Positions 9,478-17,224 of a stretch of DNA of 64,000 bases are shown here, piece by piece (positions within the stretch are counted from its first letter, which is position 1; the number at the start of each line of letters is the position of its first letter). Both the position numbers and the translations under genes were made by a program. Source of the DNA: Pseudomonas viridiflava (GTDB lineage Bacteria > Pseudomonadota > Gammaproteobacteria > Pseudomonadales > Pseudomonadaceae); the NCBI RefSeq assembly GCF_900589395.1, contig NZ_UUIS01000019.1, forward strand, positions 94,421 through 158,420, written 5' to 3'. The notes under the pieces are model-generated. The model was not told the DNA's origin. It saw nothing but the letters and a program-made list of their open reading frames with translations, and ran no database searches.

Positions 9478-10026
9478 ATGACTTTTGACGACATCCACCT
9501 CAAATCCCTAATCCGCCCCGTCGTGGACTTTCCCAAGCCCGGCGTAGTGTTTCGCGACATTACCCCGCTGTTCCAGTCGCCCAAGGCCATGCGCCAGGTC
9601 ATTGATCATTTCGTGCAACGCTACATCGACGCCGATTTCAACCAGATCGGGGTGATGGATGCGCGCGGCTTCCTGATCGGTTCGGTGGTGGCCTACGAGC
9701 TGAACAAGCCGCTGGTGCTGTTTCGCAAGCAGGGCAAGCTGCCGGCCGACGTGTTGTCGCAGGCGTACCAGACCGAATACGGCCAAGCCTTTCTGGAAGT
9801 GCATTCCGACAGCCTGTGCGATGGCGACAGCGTGGTGCTGTTCGATGACCTGATCGCTACCGGCGGTACGCTGATTGCGGCGGTCAGCCTGATCCGCCGC
9901 ATGGGTGCCCGGGTGCATGAGGCAGCGGCCATTATCGACCTGCCGGAACTGGGCGGTTCCAGGCGGCTTGAAGACCTGCAAGTACCGACCTTCAGCCTGA
10001 CCCGCTTCGCCCTGGACGAGCTGTAG
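9478..10026 (+). CDS. apt: Adenine phosphoribosyltransferase
   Basis: Salvage enzyme of 182 aa: adenine plus PRPP gives AMP plus pyrophosphate. The PRPP-binding loop [14 protein letters not shown] is intact. The N-terminus [19 protein letters not shown] and FRDITPL are family signatures. The frame extends upstream through the end of anr, but the ATG at 9478 gives the standard length. The TAG stop (10024-10026) lies inside the first bases of a long inverted repeat, so the repeat supplies or preserves the stop codon. Confidence 0.95.
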   Translation: MTFDDIHLKSLIRPVVDFPKPGVVFRDITPLFQSPKAMRQVIDHFVQRYIDADFNQIGVMDARGFLIGSVVAYELNKPLVLFRKQGKLPADVLSQAYQTEYGQAFLEVHSDSLCDGDSVVLFDDLIATGGTLIAAVSLIRRMGARVHEAAAIIDLPELGGSRRLEDLQVPTFSLTRFALDEL

Positions 10027-10166
10027 GAGCGCGCTCTGCCCGCGACCGAGTGCGCAGCGCTCGCAAAAATCGATTAAACGCTGAAAATTTACGACTGAAA
10101 TATCTGCGAAACGCCACAAATTTACGACTGCTAACGCAGCCGGTCGCGGGCAAGCGCGCTCCTACA
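10022..10166. repeat. REPIN-like long inverted repeat, copy 1
   Basis: The 145-bp element begins TGTAGGAGCGCGCT and ends in the inverse AGCGCGCTCCTACA. Inside, GCGACCGAGTGCG is answered by a CCGGTCGCGGGCAAG arm. Interior sequence around CACAAATTTACGACTGC recurs at 63.8 kb. This is an extragenic palindrome pair of the REP doublet type found in Pseudomonas. It overlaps the apt stop codon. Confidence 0.85.
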
Positions 10167-10264
10167 GCGCGATAGCCTTGCGGTCGGTAAGGGCGTTACA
10201 GCGCGATAGCCTTGCGGTCGGCAAGGGAGTTACAGCGCGATAGGCTTGCGGCCGGCAAACGAGT
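10163..10264. repeat. Three tandem 34-bp units derived from the recR 3' end
   Basis: Units 10163-10196, 10197-10230 and 10231-10264 share TACAGCGCGATAGCCTTGCGG with few differences. The third unit lies within recR and encodes its last codons; the stop codon begins the unit. The two others are extra copies beyond the stop, abutting the palindrome at 10022-10166. Confidence 0.85.
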
Positions 10265-10832
10265 GCGCCAGGGTGCCGCCGTCGACCAGGTCCAGCTCGC
10301 CACCCAGTGGAATGCCGTGGGCAATGCGCGAAGCGATCAGGCCCTTGTCGTGCAGCAACTGGGCGATGTAGTGCGCGGTGGCTTCGCCTTCGACGGTCGG
10401 GTTGGTGGCCAGGATCACTTCCGTGAAGCTGCCTTGCGCGGCGATACGCTCCAGCAACTGCGGAATGCCAATGGCCTCCGGGCCCAGGCCGTCCAGCGGC
10501 GACAGATGCCCCTTGAGCACGAAATAACGCCCGCGATAGCCGGTCTGCTCGACCGCGTAGACGTCGGTGGGTCCTTCGACCACACACAACAAGGTGTCGT
10601 CGCGACGCGGGTCGGCGCATTGGGGGCACAGCTCTTCTTCGGTCAGCGTGCGGCAACTTTTGCAATGACCGACACCGTCCATGGCCTGGCCCAAGGCCAG
10701 GGCCAGCCGCGAGCCGCCGCTGCGATCACGCTCAAGCAACTGCAGCGCCATGCGCTGGGCAGTCTTCTGCCCGACACCGGGCAGCACCCGGAAGGCATCG
10801 ATCAGTTGGCGAATCAGGGGGCTGAAGCTCAT
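10230..10832 (-). CDS. recR: Recombination mediator RecR
   Basis: A 200-aa recombinational repair protein that works with RecF/RecO to load RecA. The helix-hairpin-helix [13 protein letters not shown] (about 17-29), the zinc finger [16 protein letters not shown] and a TOPRIM domain starting [12 protein letters not shown] are all present. The ATG at 10832 gives the canonical [10 protein letters not shown] start; an in-frame ATG lies five codons upstream. In this genome an oxidoreductase gene separates recR from ybaB. The 3' end is tandemly duplicated (see 10163-10264). Confidence 0.95.
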   Translation of the reverse strand: MSFSPLIRQLIDAFRVLPGVGQKTAQRMALQLLERDRSGGSRLALALGQAMDGVGHCKSCRTLTEEELCPQCADPRRDDTLLCVVEGPTDVYAVEQTGYRGRYFVLKGHLSPLDGLGPEAIGIPQLLERIAAQGSFTEVILATNPTVEGEATAHYIAQLLHDKGLIASRIAHGIPLGGELDLVDGGTLAHSFAGRKPIAL

Positions 10833-10894
10833 GAAGAAAAGTCCCACACAATCGAAAGACGCGGTTTATACCCGCGCCTTGTCGTCAGCGTCAA

Positions 10895-11929
10895 TCAAAG
10901 CGTCGAAACCTCGACCACCAGCTTGCCGAAGTTGCGCCCTTCCAGCAGCCCGATAAAGGCCTCGGGTGCCGCTTCCAGGCCCTGCACCACGTCTTCACGG
11001 AATTTGACCTGCCCGGAGGTGACCAGCGGGGTCATGGCGTCGGTAAATTCCTGGCGGCGCGAGCCATATTCCTCGAACACGATGAAACCCTGGATACGGG
11101 CACGCTTGGTCAGCAGGGTGCGCATCAGCAACGGCAATTTGTCCGGGCCTTGCGACTCGCCCTGGGCGTTGTACTGGGCGATCACGCCACACAGCGGGAT
11201 ACGCGCCCGGGCATTGAGCAACGGCACCACGGCTTCGAACACCTTGCCGCCCACCAGCTCGTAATAGATGTCGATGCCCTTGGGGCAGGCCTCGGCCAGT
11301 TCGGCGGCAAAGTTGTCACCCCGATGGTCAATGCAGGCATCGAAACCCAGCTCTTGGACCACGTAGCGGCATTTTTCCGGGCCACCCGCCACACCGACCA
11401 CCCGCAGGCCGTGCAACTTGGCGACCTGACCGACCACCGAGCCGACCGCGCCGGAAGCGGCGGCCACTACCAGAGTTTCACCGGCCTTGGGCTTGCCGAT
11501 GTCCATCAGGCCCATATAGGCCGTCATGCCGGGCATGCCCAGCACCCCCACGGCCATCGACGGGCTGGGCAGGTCCTTGGGCAGTTTCACCAGGCCTGAG
11601 CCATCATGGATGCTGTGGGTCTGCCAGCCGGTCTGGCCCACGACCAGATCGCCCGGTGCGAAATTGGAATTGAGCGATTGCTCGACCACGCTGACTGCCC
11701 CGCCTTCCATCACTGCGTCGATTTCCACCGGGTCGGCATAGGACGGCGCGTCACTCATGCGTCCGCGCATGTAGGGGTCGAGCGACAGGTACAGGGTGCG
11801 CAATTGCACTTGGCCACCCTTGAGTTCCGGCAAGGCTTCGCGCTCCAGGCGAAAGTTTTCCGGGGTCGGCCGACCTTTGGGCCGCGAGGCCAGAACGATG
11901 CGCTGGTTGAGGGTCATCTCTTGAGTCAT
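10895..11929 (-). CDS. NADP-dependent oxidoreductase, MDR/prostaglandin-reductase-like
   Basis: A 344-aa zinc-free medium-chain reductase of the leukotriene-B4 dehydrogenase/curcumin-reductase (CurA/YncB) type, expected to reduce activated double bonds with NADPH. Visible features are the DPYMRGRMSD segment, the nucleotide-binding loop VVAAASGAVGSVVGQVAKL and the CIDHRGD region. Start MTQEMTLNQRIVLA at 11929 was chosen over an upstream in-frame ATG at 12055. It sits in the same orientation between ybaB and recR, where many related genomes have ybaB next to recR, but a terminator (12037-12067) separates it from ybaB. Confidence 0.88.
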   Translation of the reverse strand: MTQEMTLNQRIVLASRPKGRPTPENFRLEREALPELKGGQVQLRTLYLSLDPYMRGRMSDAPSYADPVEIDAVMEGGAVSVVEQSLNSNFAPGDLVVGQTGWQTHSIHDGSGLVKLPKDLPSPSMAVGVLGMPGMTAYMGLMDIGKPKAGETLVVAAASGAVGSVVGQVAKLHGLRVVGVAGGPEKCRYVVQELGFDACIDHRGDNFAAELAEACPKGIDIYYELVGGKVFEAVVPLLNARARIPLCGVIAQYNAQGESQGPDKLPLLMRTLLTKRARIQGFIVFEEYGSRRQEFTDAMTPLVTSGQVKFREDVVQGLEAAPEAFIGLLEGRNFGKLVVEVSTL

Positions 11930-12036
11930 TACGCGCTCTCTTGAAGGTTGGGGTCTATAAGGAAGACCCCTCCAGAGCGCTGACGTTCGATCCCTGAACG
12001 CTGGCGTTGGCCCGGAGTACCTGCCTTGAGGGCAGG

Positions 12037-12067
12037 CAAAAAAATGCCAGGACACAAGCCTGGCATT
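12037..12067 (-). terminator. Rho-independent terminator after ybaB
   Basis: Minus-strand hairpin with arms AATGCCAGG/CCTGGCATT and a 7-nt loop, followed by a run of seven T. It lies 23 bp after the ybaB stop and closes the dnaX-ybaB transcript. Confidence 0.85.
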
Positions 12068-12089
12068 TTCATTTGCACAAAAAGCGCCG

Positions 12090-12416
12090 TCAGAACGGCA
12101 GCTTCATGCCCGGTGGCAGTTGCATGCCGGCCGTCATGCTGGCGGTCTTTTCCGAACTGGCCTGCTCGATCTTGCGCACCGCGTCGTTGACGGCGGCGGC
12201 GATCAGGTCTTCCAGCACTTCCTTGTCTTCCTGCATCAGGCTGTCATCCAGCGAGATGCGCTTGACGTCGTGACGGCCGGTCATCACCACGCTCACCAGG
12301 CCTGCGCCCGATTGACCGGTGACTTCCGCGTTGGCCAGTTCTTCCTGCATCTTGGCCATTTTTTCCTGCATTTGCTGGGCCTGCTTCATCAGGCCAGCCA
12401 TGCCACCTTTCATCAT
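12090..12416 (-). CDS. ybaB: YbaB/EbfC nucleoid-associated protein
   Basis: A 108-aa dimeric DNA-binding protein of the YbaB/EbfC family, usually encoded beside dnaX and recR. Methionine- and glutamine-rich N-terminal helix [20 protein letters not shown], the central beta sheet and the [25 protein letters not shown] helix are all typical. It lies 57 bp after the dnaX stop and is probably cotranscribed with it. Transcription ends at the hairpin at 12037-12067. Confidence 0.94.
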   Translation of the reverse strand: MMKGGMAGLMKQAQQMQEKMAKMQEELANAEVTGQSGAGLVSVVMTGRHDVKRISLDDSLMQEDKEVLEDLIAAAVNDAVRKIEQASSEKTASMTAGMQLPPGMKLPF

Positions 12417-12473
12417 GGGGTGTCTCCTTCAAGGGATAGTAAGTGCGCACACCCGTTCAGTGTGCACGCGCTG

Positions 12474-14594
12474 TCATTGAGATTGCGCCTCGGCATCGAC
12501 AGGCTTGATCGTATCCTCGCGGATCACGGCGCCAAACTGCTGCATCATCTGCTGGACGAACGGATCGCCCTGGATCGATGCTATTGCCTGGCGCTGGCGT
12601 TCGGCCCGCAAGCGGGAGGCGGCCTGGGCCGGGGTTTCCTGCTCCGGACGAATCAGCTCGATAGTCAGTTGGATCGGACGTTCATGGTACTGGTTCAACG
12701 CGTCACTGAGGCGACGCTGCTGAGTGGCGTTGAACAGCGCGCTGTGCGCCGGATCCAGGTGCAGCAGCCAGCGGTCGCCTTCGACGCTGATCAGGGTACA
12801 GTTGGCGGCAATGCTGCCGGTCATGCCCGAGATCTGCAGTTTCGGGAAGATCTCCAGCCATTGCAGCGCCAGCCCGGTGGCGGGCATCGCGGCCGGCTCA
12901 GGCTCCGGCGCCGGGGCTTCCTGATGCTGCACGCTTTCGTGGGCCAGTTCATCAAGGTAGCTGAATGAGGCCGGGTCGATGTCGACCTCGGGCTCGACAT
13001 AATCGTCGTCCGGTGGCGGCTCGTCGTCATGCGCCATGGCCGACGCCAGATAAGCGCTGTCCGGAATCTCTTCAAGACCGCCCGCGCCGCGATCCGGGAC
13101 CGGTGCTGCAGCGCTCGCCGACTCGACCACCTGCGGGGCCGCGGGCACCGGGCTGGCAGGCGTCGGGGCTGGCATGGGGGTCAGCTCGGGCGGCTCGGCG
13201 ACGGTGTCCAGCACCGGCTCCGGCGCAACCGGCGTGGCGGCCGGCTCAGGTGCAGGTGCAGGTGCAGCAGCCTTGGGCTCGTTCCACGGCAGGTCGACGT
13301 CTTCGACCGTCTCATGTGCAGGTACCGGCCGGGGCTCAGCCGCTGCAGCCGGGGCTTGCGGTGCCGGCTGCAGCGCCGGGGCGACAGGCTGTGCCGCGTG
13401 GTCGTCTACCGCCGTGTCGTTCTGTGCCGTGGCTACCGCTGGGCGGGAATCAGCCTTGGCCTGGCTGATCCCCACTGGCTTTAGTGGCTGGCTCGGGGCA
13501 TCGCTGCTGTCGGCCGGACGGAACGCCAGCATGCGCAGCAGGACCATTTCGAAGCCACCGCGCGGGTCGGGCGCCAGCGGCAGGTCGCGGCGGCCGATCA
13601 GGCCCATCTGGTAGTAGAACTGCACGTCTTCGCCGGGCAGCGCCTGGGCCAGGGCCAGCACCCGCTCGCGATCGCCATGGCCGTTGTCGAGCGCCTCGGG
13701 CAAGGCCTGAGCGATTGCCACGCGGTGCAACACGTTGAGGATTTCAGCCAGTACGCCGCTCCAGTCCGGACCTTGCTCGGCCAGGTGACGCACCGCCTCA
13801 AGCACGCCACGGGCGTCGCCTTCAAGCAATGCGGTCAGCACATCGAACACCTGGCCGTGATCCAGCGTCCCGAGCATGGCGCGGACATCGGCGGCCATGA
13901 CCTTGCCTTCGCCAAAGGCGATGGCCTGGTCGGTCAGGCTCATGGCGTCGCGCATCGAGCCATCGGCGGCGCGGCCCAGCAACCACAGGGCATCGTCTTC
14001 GAACGGAATGTTCTCGGCACCCAGCACATGGCTCAGGTGCTCGACCACCCGCTCGGGGGTCATGTTCTTCAGCGAGAATTGCAGGCAGCGCGACAGGATG
14101 GTCGCCGGCAGTTTCTGCGGGTCGGTGGTCGCCAGGATGAACTTGACGTAGGGCGGTGGCTCCTCGAGGGTCTTGAGCAGGGCATTGAACGAGTGGCTGG
14201 AAAGCATGTGCACTTCGTCGATCAGGTAGACCTTGAAGCGCCCGCGGCTCGGCGCGTACTGCACGTTATCCAGCAGCTCGCGGGTGTCCTCGACCTTGGT
14301 GCGGCTGGCGGCGTCGATCTCGATCAGGTCGACGAAGCGGCCTTCGTCGATCTCCCGGCACACCGAGCAGGTGCCGCACGGCGTCGAGGTGATGCCGGTC
14401 TCGCAGTTCAGGCACTTGGCGATGATGCGCGCGATGGTGGTCTTGCCGACGCCGCGCGTACCGGTAAACAGATAGGCATGGTGCAGGCGCTGGCTGTCCA
14501 GGGCATTGATCAGGGCCTTGAGCACATGGGTCTGGCCGACCATTTCGCGGAACGAGCGCGGACGCCATTTACGTGCAAGAACCTGATAACTCAT
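12474..14594 (-). CDS. dnaX: DNA polymerase III tau/gamma subunit
   Basis: Clamp-loader ATPase of 706 aa. Walker A GTRGVGKT spans residues 45-52, zinc ligands are C64, C73, C76 and C79, and the Walker B region holds VYLIDEVHMLSSHSFNALLKTLEEPP. A long Pro/Ala/Glu-rich linker (about 370-560) precedes the tau-specific C-terminal domain that contacts DnaB and Pol III alpha. I saw no A-AAA-AAG-type slippery site, so a gamma product by E. coli-style frameshifting is not evident. It heads the dnaX-ybaB operon. Confidence 0.96.
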   Translation of the reverse strand: MSYQVLARKWRPRSFREMVGQTHVLKALINALDSQRLHHAYLFTGTRGVGKTTIARIIAKCLNCETGITSTPCGTCSVCREIDEGRFVDLIEIDAASRTKVEDTRELLDNVQYAPSRGRFKVYLIDEVHMLSSHSFNALLKTLEEPPPYVKFILATTDPQKLPATILSRCLQFSLKNMTPERVVEHLSHVLGAENIPFEDDALWLLGRAADGSMRDAMSLTDQAIAFGEGKVMAADVRAMLGTLDHGQVFDVLTALLEGDARGVLEAVRHLAEQGPDWSGVLAEILNVLHRVAIAQALPEALDNGHGDRERVLALAQALPGEDVQFYYQMGLIGRRDLPLAPDPRGGFEMVLLRMLAFRPADSSDAPSQPLKPVGISQAKADSRPAVATAQNDTAVDDHAAQPVAPALQPAPQAPAAAAEPRPVPAHETVEDVDLPWNEPKAAAPAPAPEPAATPVAPEPVLDTVAEPPELTPMPAPTPASPVPAAPQVVESASAAAPVPDRGAGGLEEIPDSAYLASAMAHDDEPPPDDDYVEPEVDIDPASFSYLDELAHESVQHQEAPAPEPEPAAMPATGLALQWLEIFPKLQISGMTGSIAANCTLISVEGDRWLLHLDPAHSALFNATQQRRLSDALNQYHERPIQLTIELIRPEQETPAQAASRLRAERQRQAIASIQGDPFVQQMMQQFGAVIREDTIKPVDAEAQSQ

Positions 14595-14717
14595 CGAAAA
14601 CCGTCGCGAAGGGAGACAAAGACCGCTAATGCTAGCGGAGCAAGGCTAAAATTGCATCTGCTGGACACGCCAGCAGCGCCCACACACGACCCTGCCCTCA
14701 CCCGAACAGGTACAGAC

Positions 14718-15506
14718 ATGCCCTCCAATCCACCCTCGCAACGCGTTACGGCGCTCAAACGCCTGCTGTCGGGCCTGCTGCTGGTGTGCCTGCACGCCCA
14801 TGCCGACAGCGAGCCGGCGCTGCGCTTTTCGGTGTCCGAGAGCTGGTCGATGCCGCTGATGCAGATCGAGGGCCACCAACCCACCACTGGCATTCTGTTC
14901 GACATCATGAACAGCCTGGCGCGTCAGGTCGGACGCACGGCCCGGTTTCATGTCTTGCCGCGCCTGCGCGTGCAGACGGCCCTGGCGCAGGGCGAGGTCG
15001 ATATCCGCTGCTACACCTCGCCTGCCTGGCTGAGCAGCCTGTCAGGCGACTATTTCTGGAGCCTGCCGATCCTGACCCAGCGCGACGTTCTGTTGGCCTC
15101 ACCGGAAACTGCAGGGCCTTACCCGGACCAGTTCGACAATGAAATCGTCGGCACCGTGCTGGGCTACACCTACCCGGAACTGCAGCACCTGTTCGACAAC
15201 CACAACCTGCTGCGCGAAGACGCCCGCAACGAAGAGCAAGTGCTGAAAAAACTGGTAGCCGGGCGTTACAACTATGCGGTGGGCAACCAATTGGCAATGG
15301 ATTGGGTCAATCGTGACCTGCCGGCCAGGCGGCGCCTCAAGATCGTGTCAGTGATCAGTGAACAACCGGCCGGCTGCATGATTCGCAACGACCCGGCCTT
15401 GCCCGCACAAAGAATCCTGCGCACCCTGCTGAGAATGCAGATGTCGGGGGAAATCCAGCAGATCGTCGACCGCTACACTGCCCTGCCGGCGGATGAGGTG
15501 CCGTAG
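14718..15506 (+). CDS. Periplasmic solute-binding protein, ABC family 3 type
   Basis: A 262-aa predicted secreted protein. A cleavable signal (about 1-29, RLLSGLLLVCLHAHADS) is followed by a bacterial extracellular solute-binding type 3 fold (amino-acid-like ligand). The start MPSNPPSQR was chosen for the signal peptide; the frame is open far upstream only as a shadow of dnaX. It is divergent from dnaX with no permease or ATPase gene nearby, so it is an orphan binding protein. The ligand is unknown. Confidence 0.8.
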   Translation: MPSNPPSQRVTALKRLLSGLLLVCLHAHADSEPALRFSVSESWSMPLMQIEGHQPTTGILFDIMNSLARQVGRTARFHVLPRLRVQTALAQGEVDIRCYTSPAWLSSLSGDYFWSLPILTQRDVLLASPETAGPYPDQFDNEIVGTVLGYTYPELQHLFDNHNLLREDARNEEQVLKKLVAGRYNYAVGNQLAMDWVNRDLPARRRLKIVSVISEQPAGCMIRNDPALPAQRILRTLLRMQMSGEIQQIVDRYTALPADEVP

Positions 15507-15595
15507 GCGCAAGACCGATCAGGCTGGCGTCGCGGGCAGAGCCCGCTCTCATCAAAAATATAACTTGCTAATTATATTGAGTTTGAAAAATCACT

Positions 15596-15705
15596 TGTGG
15601 GAGGCGGCTTGCCGGCGATTGAGCGCGAAGCGCTCGCAGAAATCCATGAAACGCTGCACATTTACAACTGCTGCGCAGATGATCGCTGGCAAGCCGCCTC
15701 CCACA
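15596..15705. repeat. REPIN-like long inverted repeat, copy 2
   Basis: It begins TGTGGGAGGCGGCTTGCC and ends GGCAAGCCGCCTCCCACA, a perfect inverse. The interior has GCGCGAAGCGCTCGCAG and CTGCTGCGCAG stems. A separate short palindrome (GCGGGCAGAGCCCGC, near 15530) precedes it. Together they fill much of the 15507-15883 intergenic gap. Confidence 0.85.
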
Positions 15706-15883
15706 GTGTTGTGTTTGCTGCGCGAAAGCGTGCCGCCTTGGCGCGGGACCTCCTTGGCGCGCCAAGGCAGAGGATGATCTCCTGCAGTGATCGTTTCGCC
15801 CTTTTATTGCAGAATTGTCTGACAGACACCGGCCCAGGCTTTCTATTCAGTCAGGGCTTCCTCTCATTCAAGGAAGCCTGCTC

Positions 15884-16393
15884 ATGACCTTTCCACCCTT
15901 TACCACCCCGCTCGACACCCCTCGCCAGCCCGACCGTGAAGGCACCGACCTGCTGGTCGTGCACTGTTCGGCCACGGCCCCCACCCTCGACATAGGGGTG
16001 CCGGACATCGATCGCTGGCACCGGCAACGTGGCTTCGATACGGTGGGTTATCACTATGTGATCTGCCGCGACGGCCGCCTGCAGCGGGGCCGGCGCGAAA
16101 GCGAGACCGGCGCTCATGTCAAAGGCTATAACAGCCGTTCCATCGGCATCTGCCTGGTCGGTGGCGTGGATGCGGCCAACCGGCCTCGGAACAACTTCAC
16201 GGCCGCACAGTTCGACACCCTGGCACAGGTGCTGGCCGCCCTGCGCAGCCGCTACCCACAGGCCCGCGTGCTCGGCCATCGCGACCTGTCACCGGACCGC
16301 AATGGCGACGGGCAGATTACCCCCGACGAGTTCATCAAGGCCTGCCCGTGCTTCGATGTGCACGCCTGGTGGACCGGGCTAGATCAGGCGTAA
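15884..16393 (+). CDS. T7-lysozyme-like N-acetylmuramoyl-L-alanine amidase
   Basis: A 169-aa amidase_2/PGRP-type zinc hydrolase that cleaves the lactyl-peptide bond of peptidoglycan. Zinc ligands match T7 lysozyme: H27 (VVHCSAT), H132 (GHRDLSPD) and C154, with K152-x-C154 mirroring the T7 K-x-C pair. No signal peptide is seen, as in endolysins. AAGGAAG lies 8 bp before the ATG at 15884. There are no holin, spanin or other phage genes around, so this looks like a domesticated phage-type lysin. The 3' end overlaps the convergent GNAT gene by 15 bp. Confidence 0.9.
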   Translation: MTFPPFTTPLDTPRQPDREGTDLLVVHCSATAPTLDIGVPDIDRWHRQRGFDTVGYHYVICRDGRLQRGRRESETGAHVKGYNSRSIGICLVGGVDAANRPRNNFTAAQFDTLAQVLAALRSRYPQARVLGHRDLSPDRNGDGQITPDEFIKACPCFDVHAWWTGLDQA

Positions 16394-17101
16394 CGGCCGG
16401 CGCGCCGGGGCCAGGGCGCCCTCGCCCAGGCGCTCGACCACACAGGTGTCAGCCTGGCGCGCCAGGCGGTCCAGGTGGCGGTCGCGGTTCTTCTCGGCGT
16501 CGCTCATCGCCCGCCGGCCTTGCTGGTTGAGCAGGTAGGCGTGAATCTGCATGACCTCCTCGCTGCGGTAGATCGGCTCGACATCCAGCACCGCCAGGCG
16601 CCCGTCCGAGGCGTGGTCGCGGGTGTTCATCAGCACTTGCGGGCCACGCGCGCCCAGCACCTGGAAGCCCAGCGCCTCGAAGCACGGCACCTTGCTGGCA
16701 AAGCAGGCCAGTTCTGCATGCGGGTAGCGTGCCTGCATGGCCGCCAGCATACCCCGCGCCACGCCCTGGCGACGCCGGTTGGCCCGCACGGCCATGTAGG
16801 CCACCGCGCAGGCCTCGGGATCGTCTTCATAAGGCAGGTACAACAGAAAACCGATCACCGTGGCCGGGTCTTCGGCGTCCAGCGCCAGGATCAACTCCAC
16901 CGATAACCCCAGCGAACCGTCCATGGCTTCCTGGTAGCGATTGACCTCAAGGCCAACGCCGTACTGGTAAAGCGGGTACAGGGGATTGCTCGGCACAATG
17001 CCGACCATGCCGATGTCGGTCACATAGTCGATGACCATCTGCATGATCTGGCTCTTGATCGACTCGGGCGGGGGATTTTCCAGGCGGGTGATGGTGAACA
17101 T
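16379..17101 (-). CDS. GNAT family N-acetyltransferase
   Basis: A 240-aa acetyl-CoA-dependent transferase of unknown substrate. The acetyl-CoA loop is visible as RRQGVARGML, preceded by the beta4 strand AVAYMAVRA. A C-terminal extension of about 70 residues ends in a basic tail. The start MFTITRLENPP was chosen because the upstream in-frame region is low-complexity and arginine-rich. It is convergent with the amidase gene (15-bp overlap). Confidence 0.85.
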   Translation of the reverse strand: MFTITRLENPPPESIKSQIMQMVIDYVTDIGMVGIVPSNPLYPLYQYGVGLEVNRYQEAMDGSLGLSVELILALDAEDPATVIGFLLYLPYEDDPEACAVAYMAVRANRRRQGVARGMLAAMQARYPHAELACFASKVPCFEALGFQVLGARGPQVLMNTRDHASDGRLAVLDVEPIYRSEEVMQIHAYLLNQQGRRAMSDAEKNRDRHLDRLARQADTCVVERLGEGALAPARRPLRLI

Positions 17102-17224
17102 GAATAAAGGCAGGCTCGCGGTGGACAGGCCTGCATGATACCTCCTGAGGCGCGCTTGCGCGCGGCGCCGCCGTGAAGGCGGCTTGCCCGCCTCCACGTC
17201 TGCCTGCTGATCTGGCGGGCCGGA

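Noticed and set aside
10230..14594. Programmed frameshift site in dnaX
   Set aside because: No A-AAA-AAG heptamer or adjacent stem was found in the linker region.
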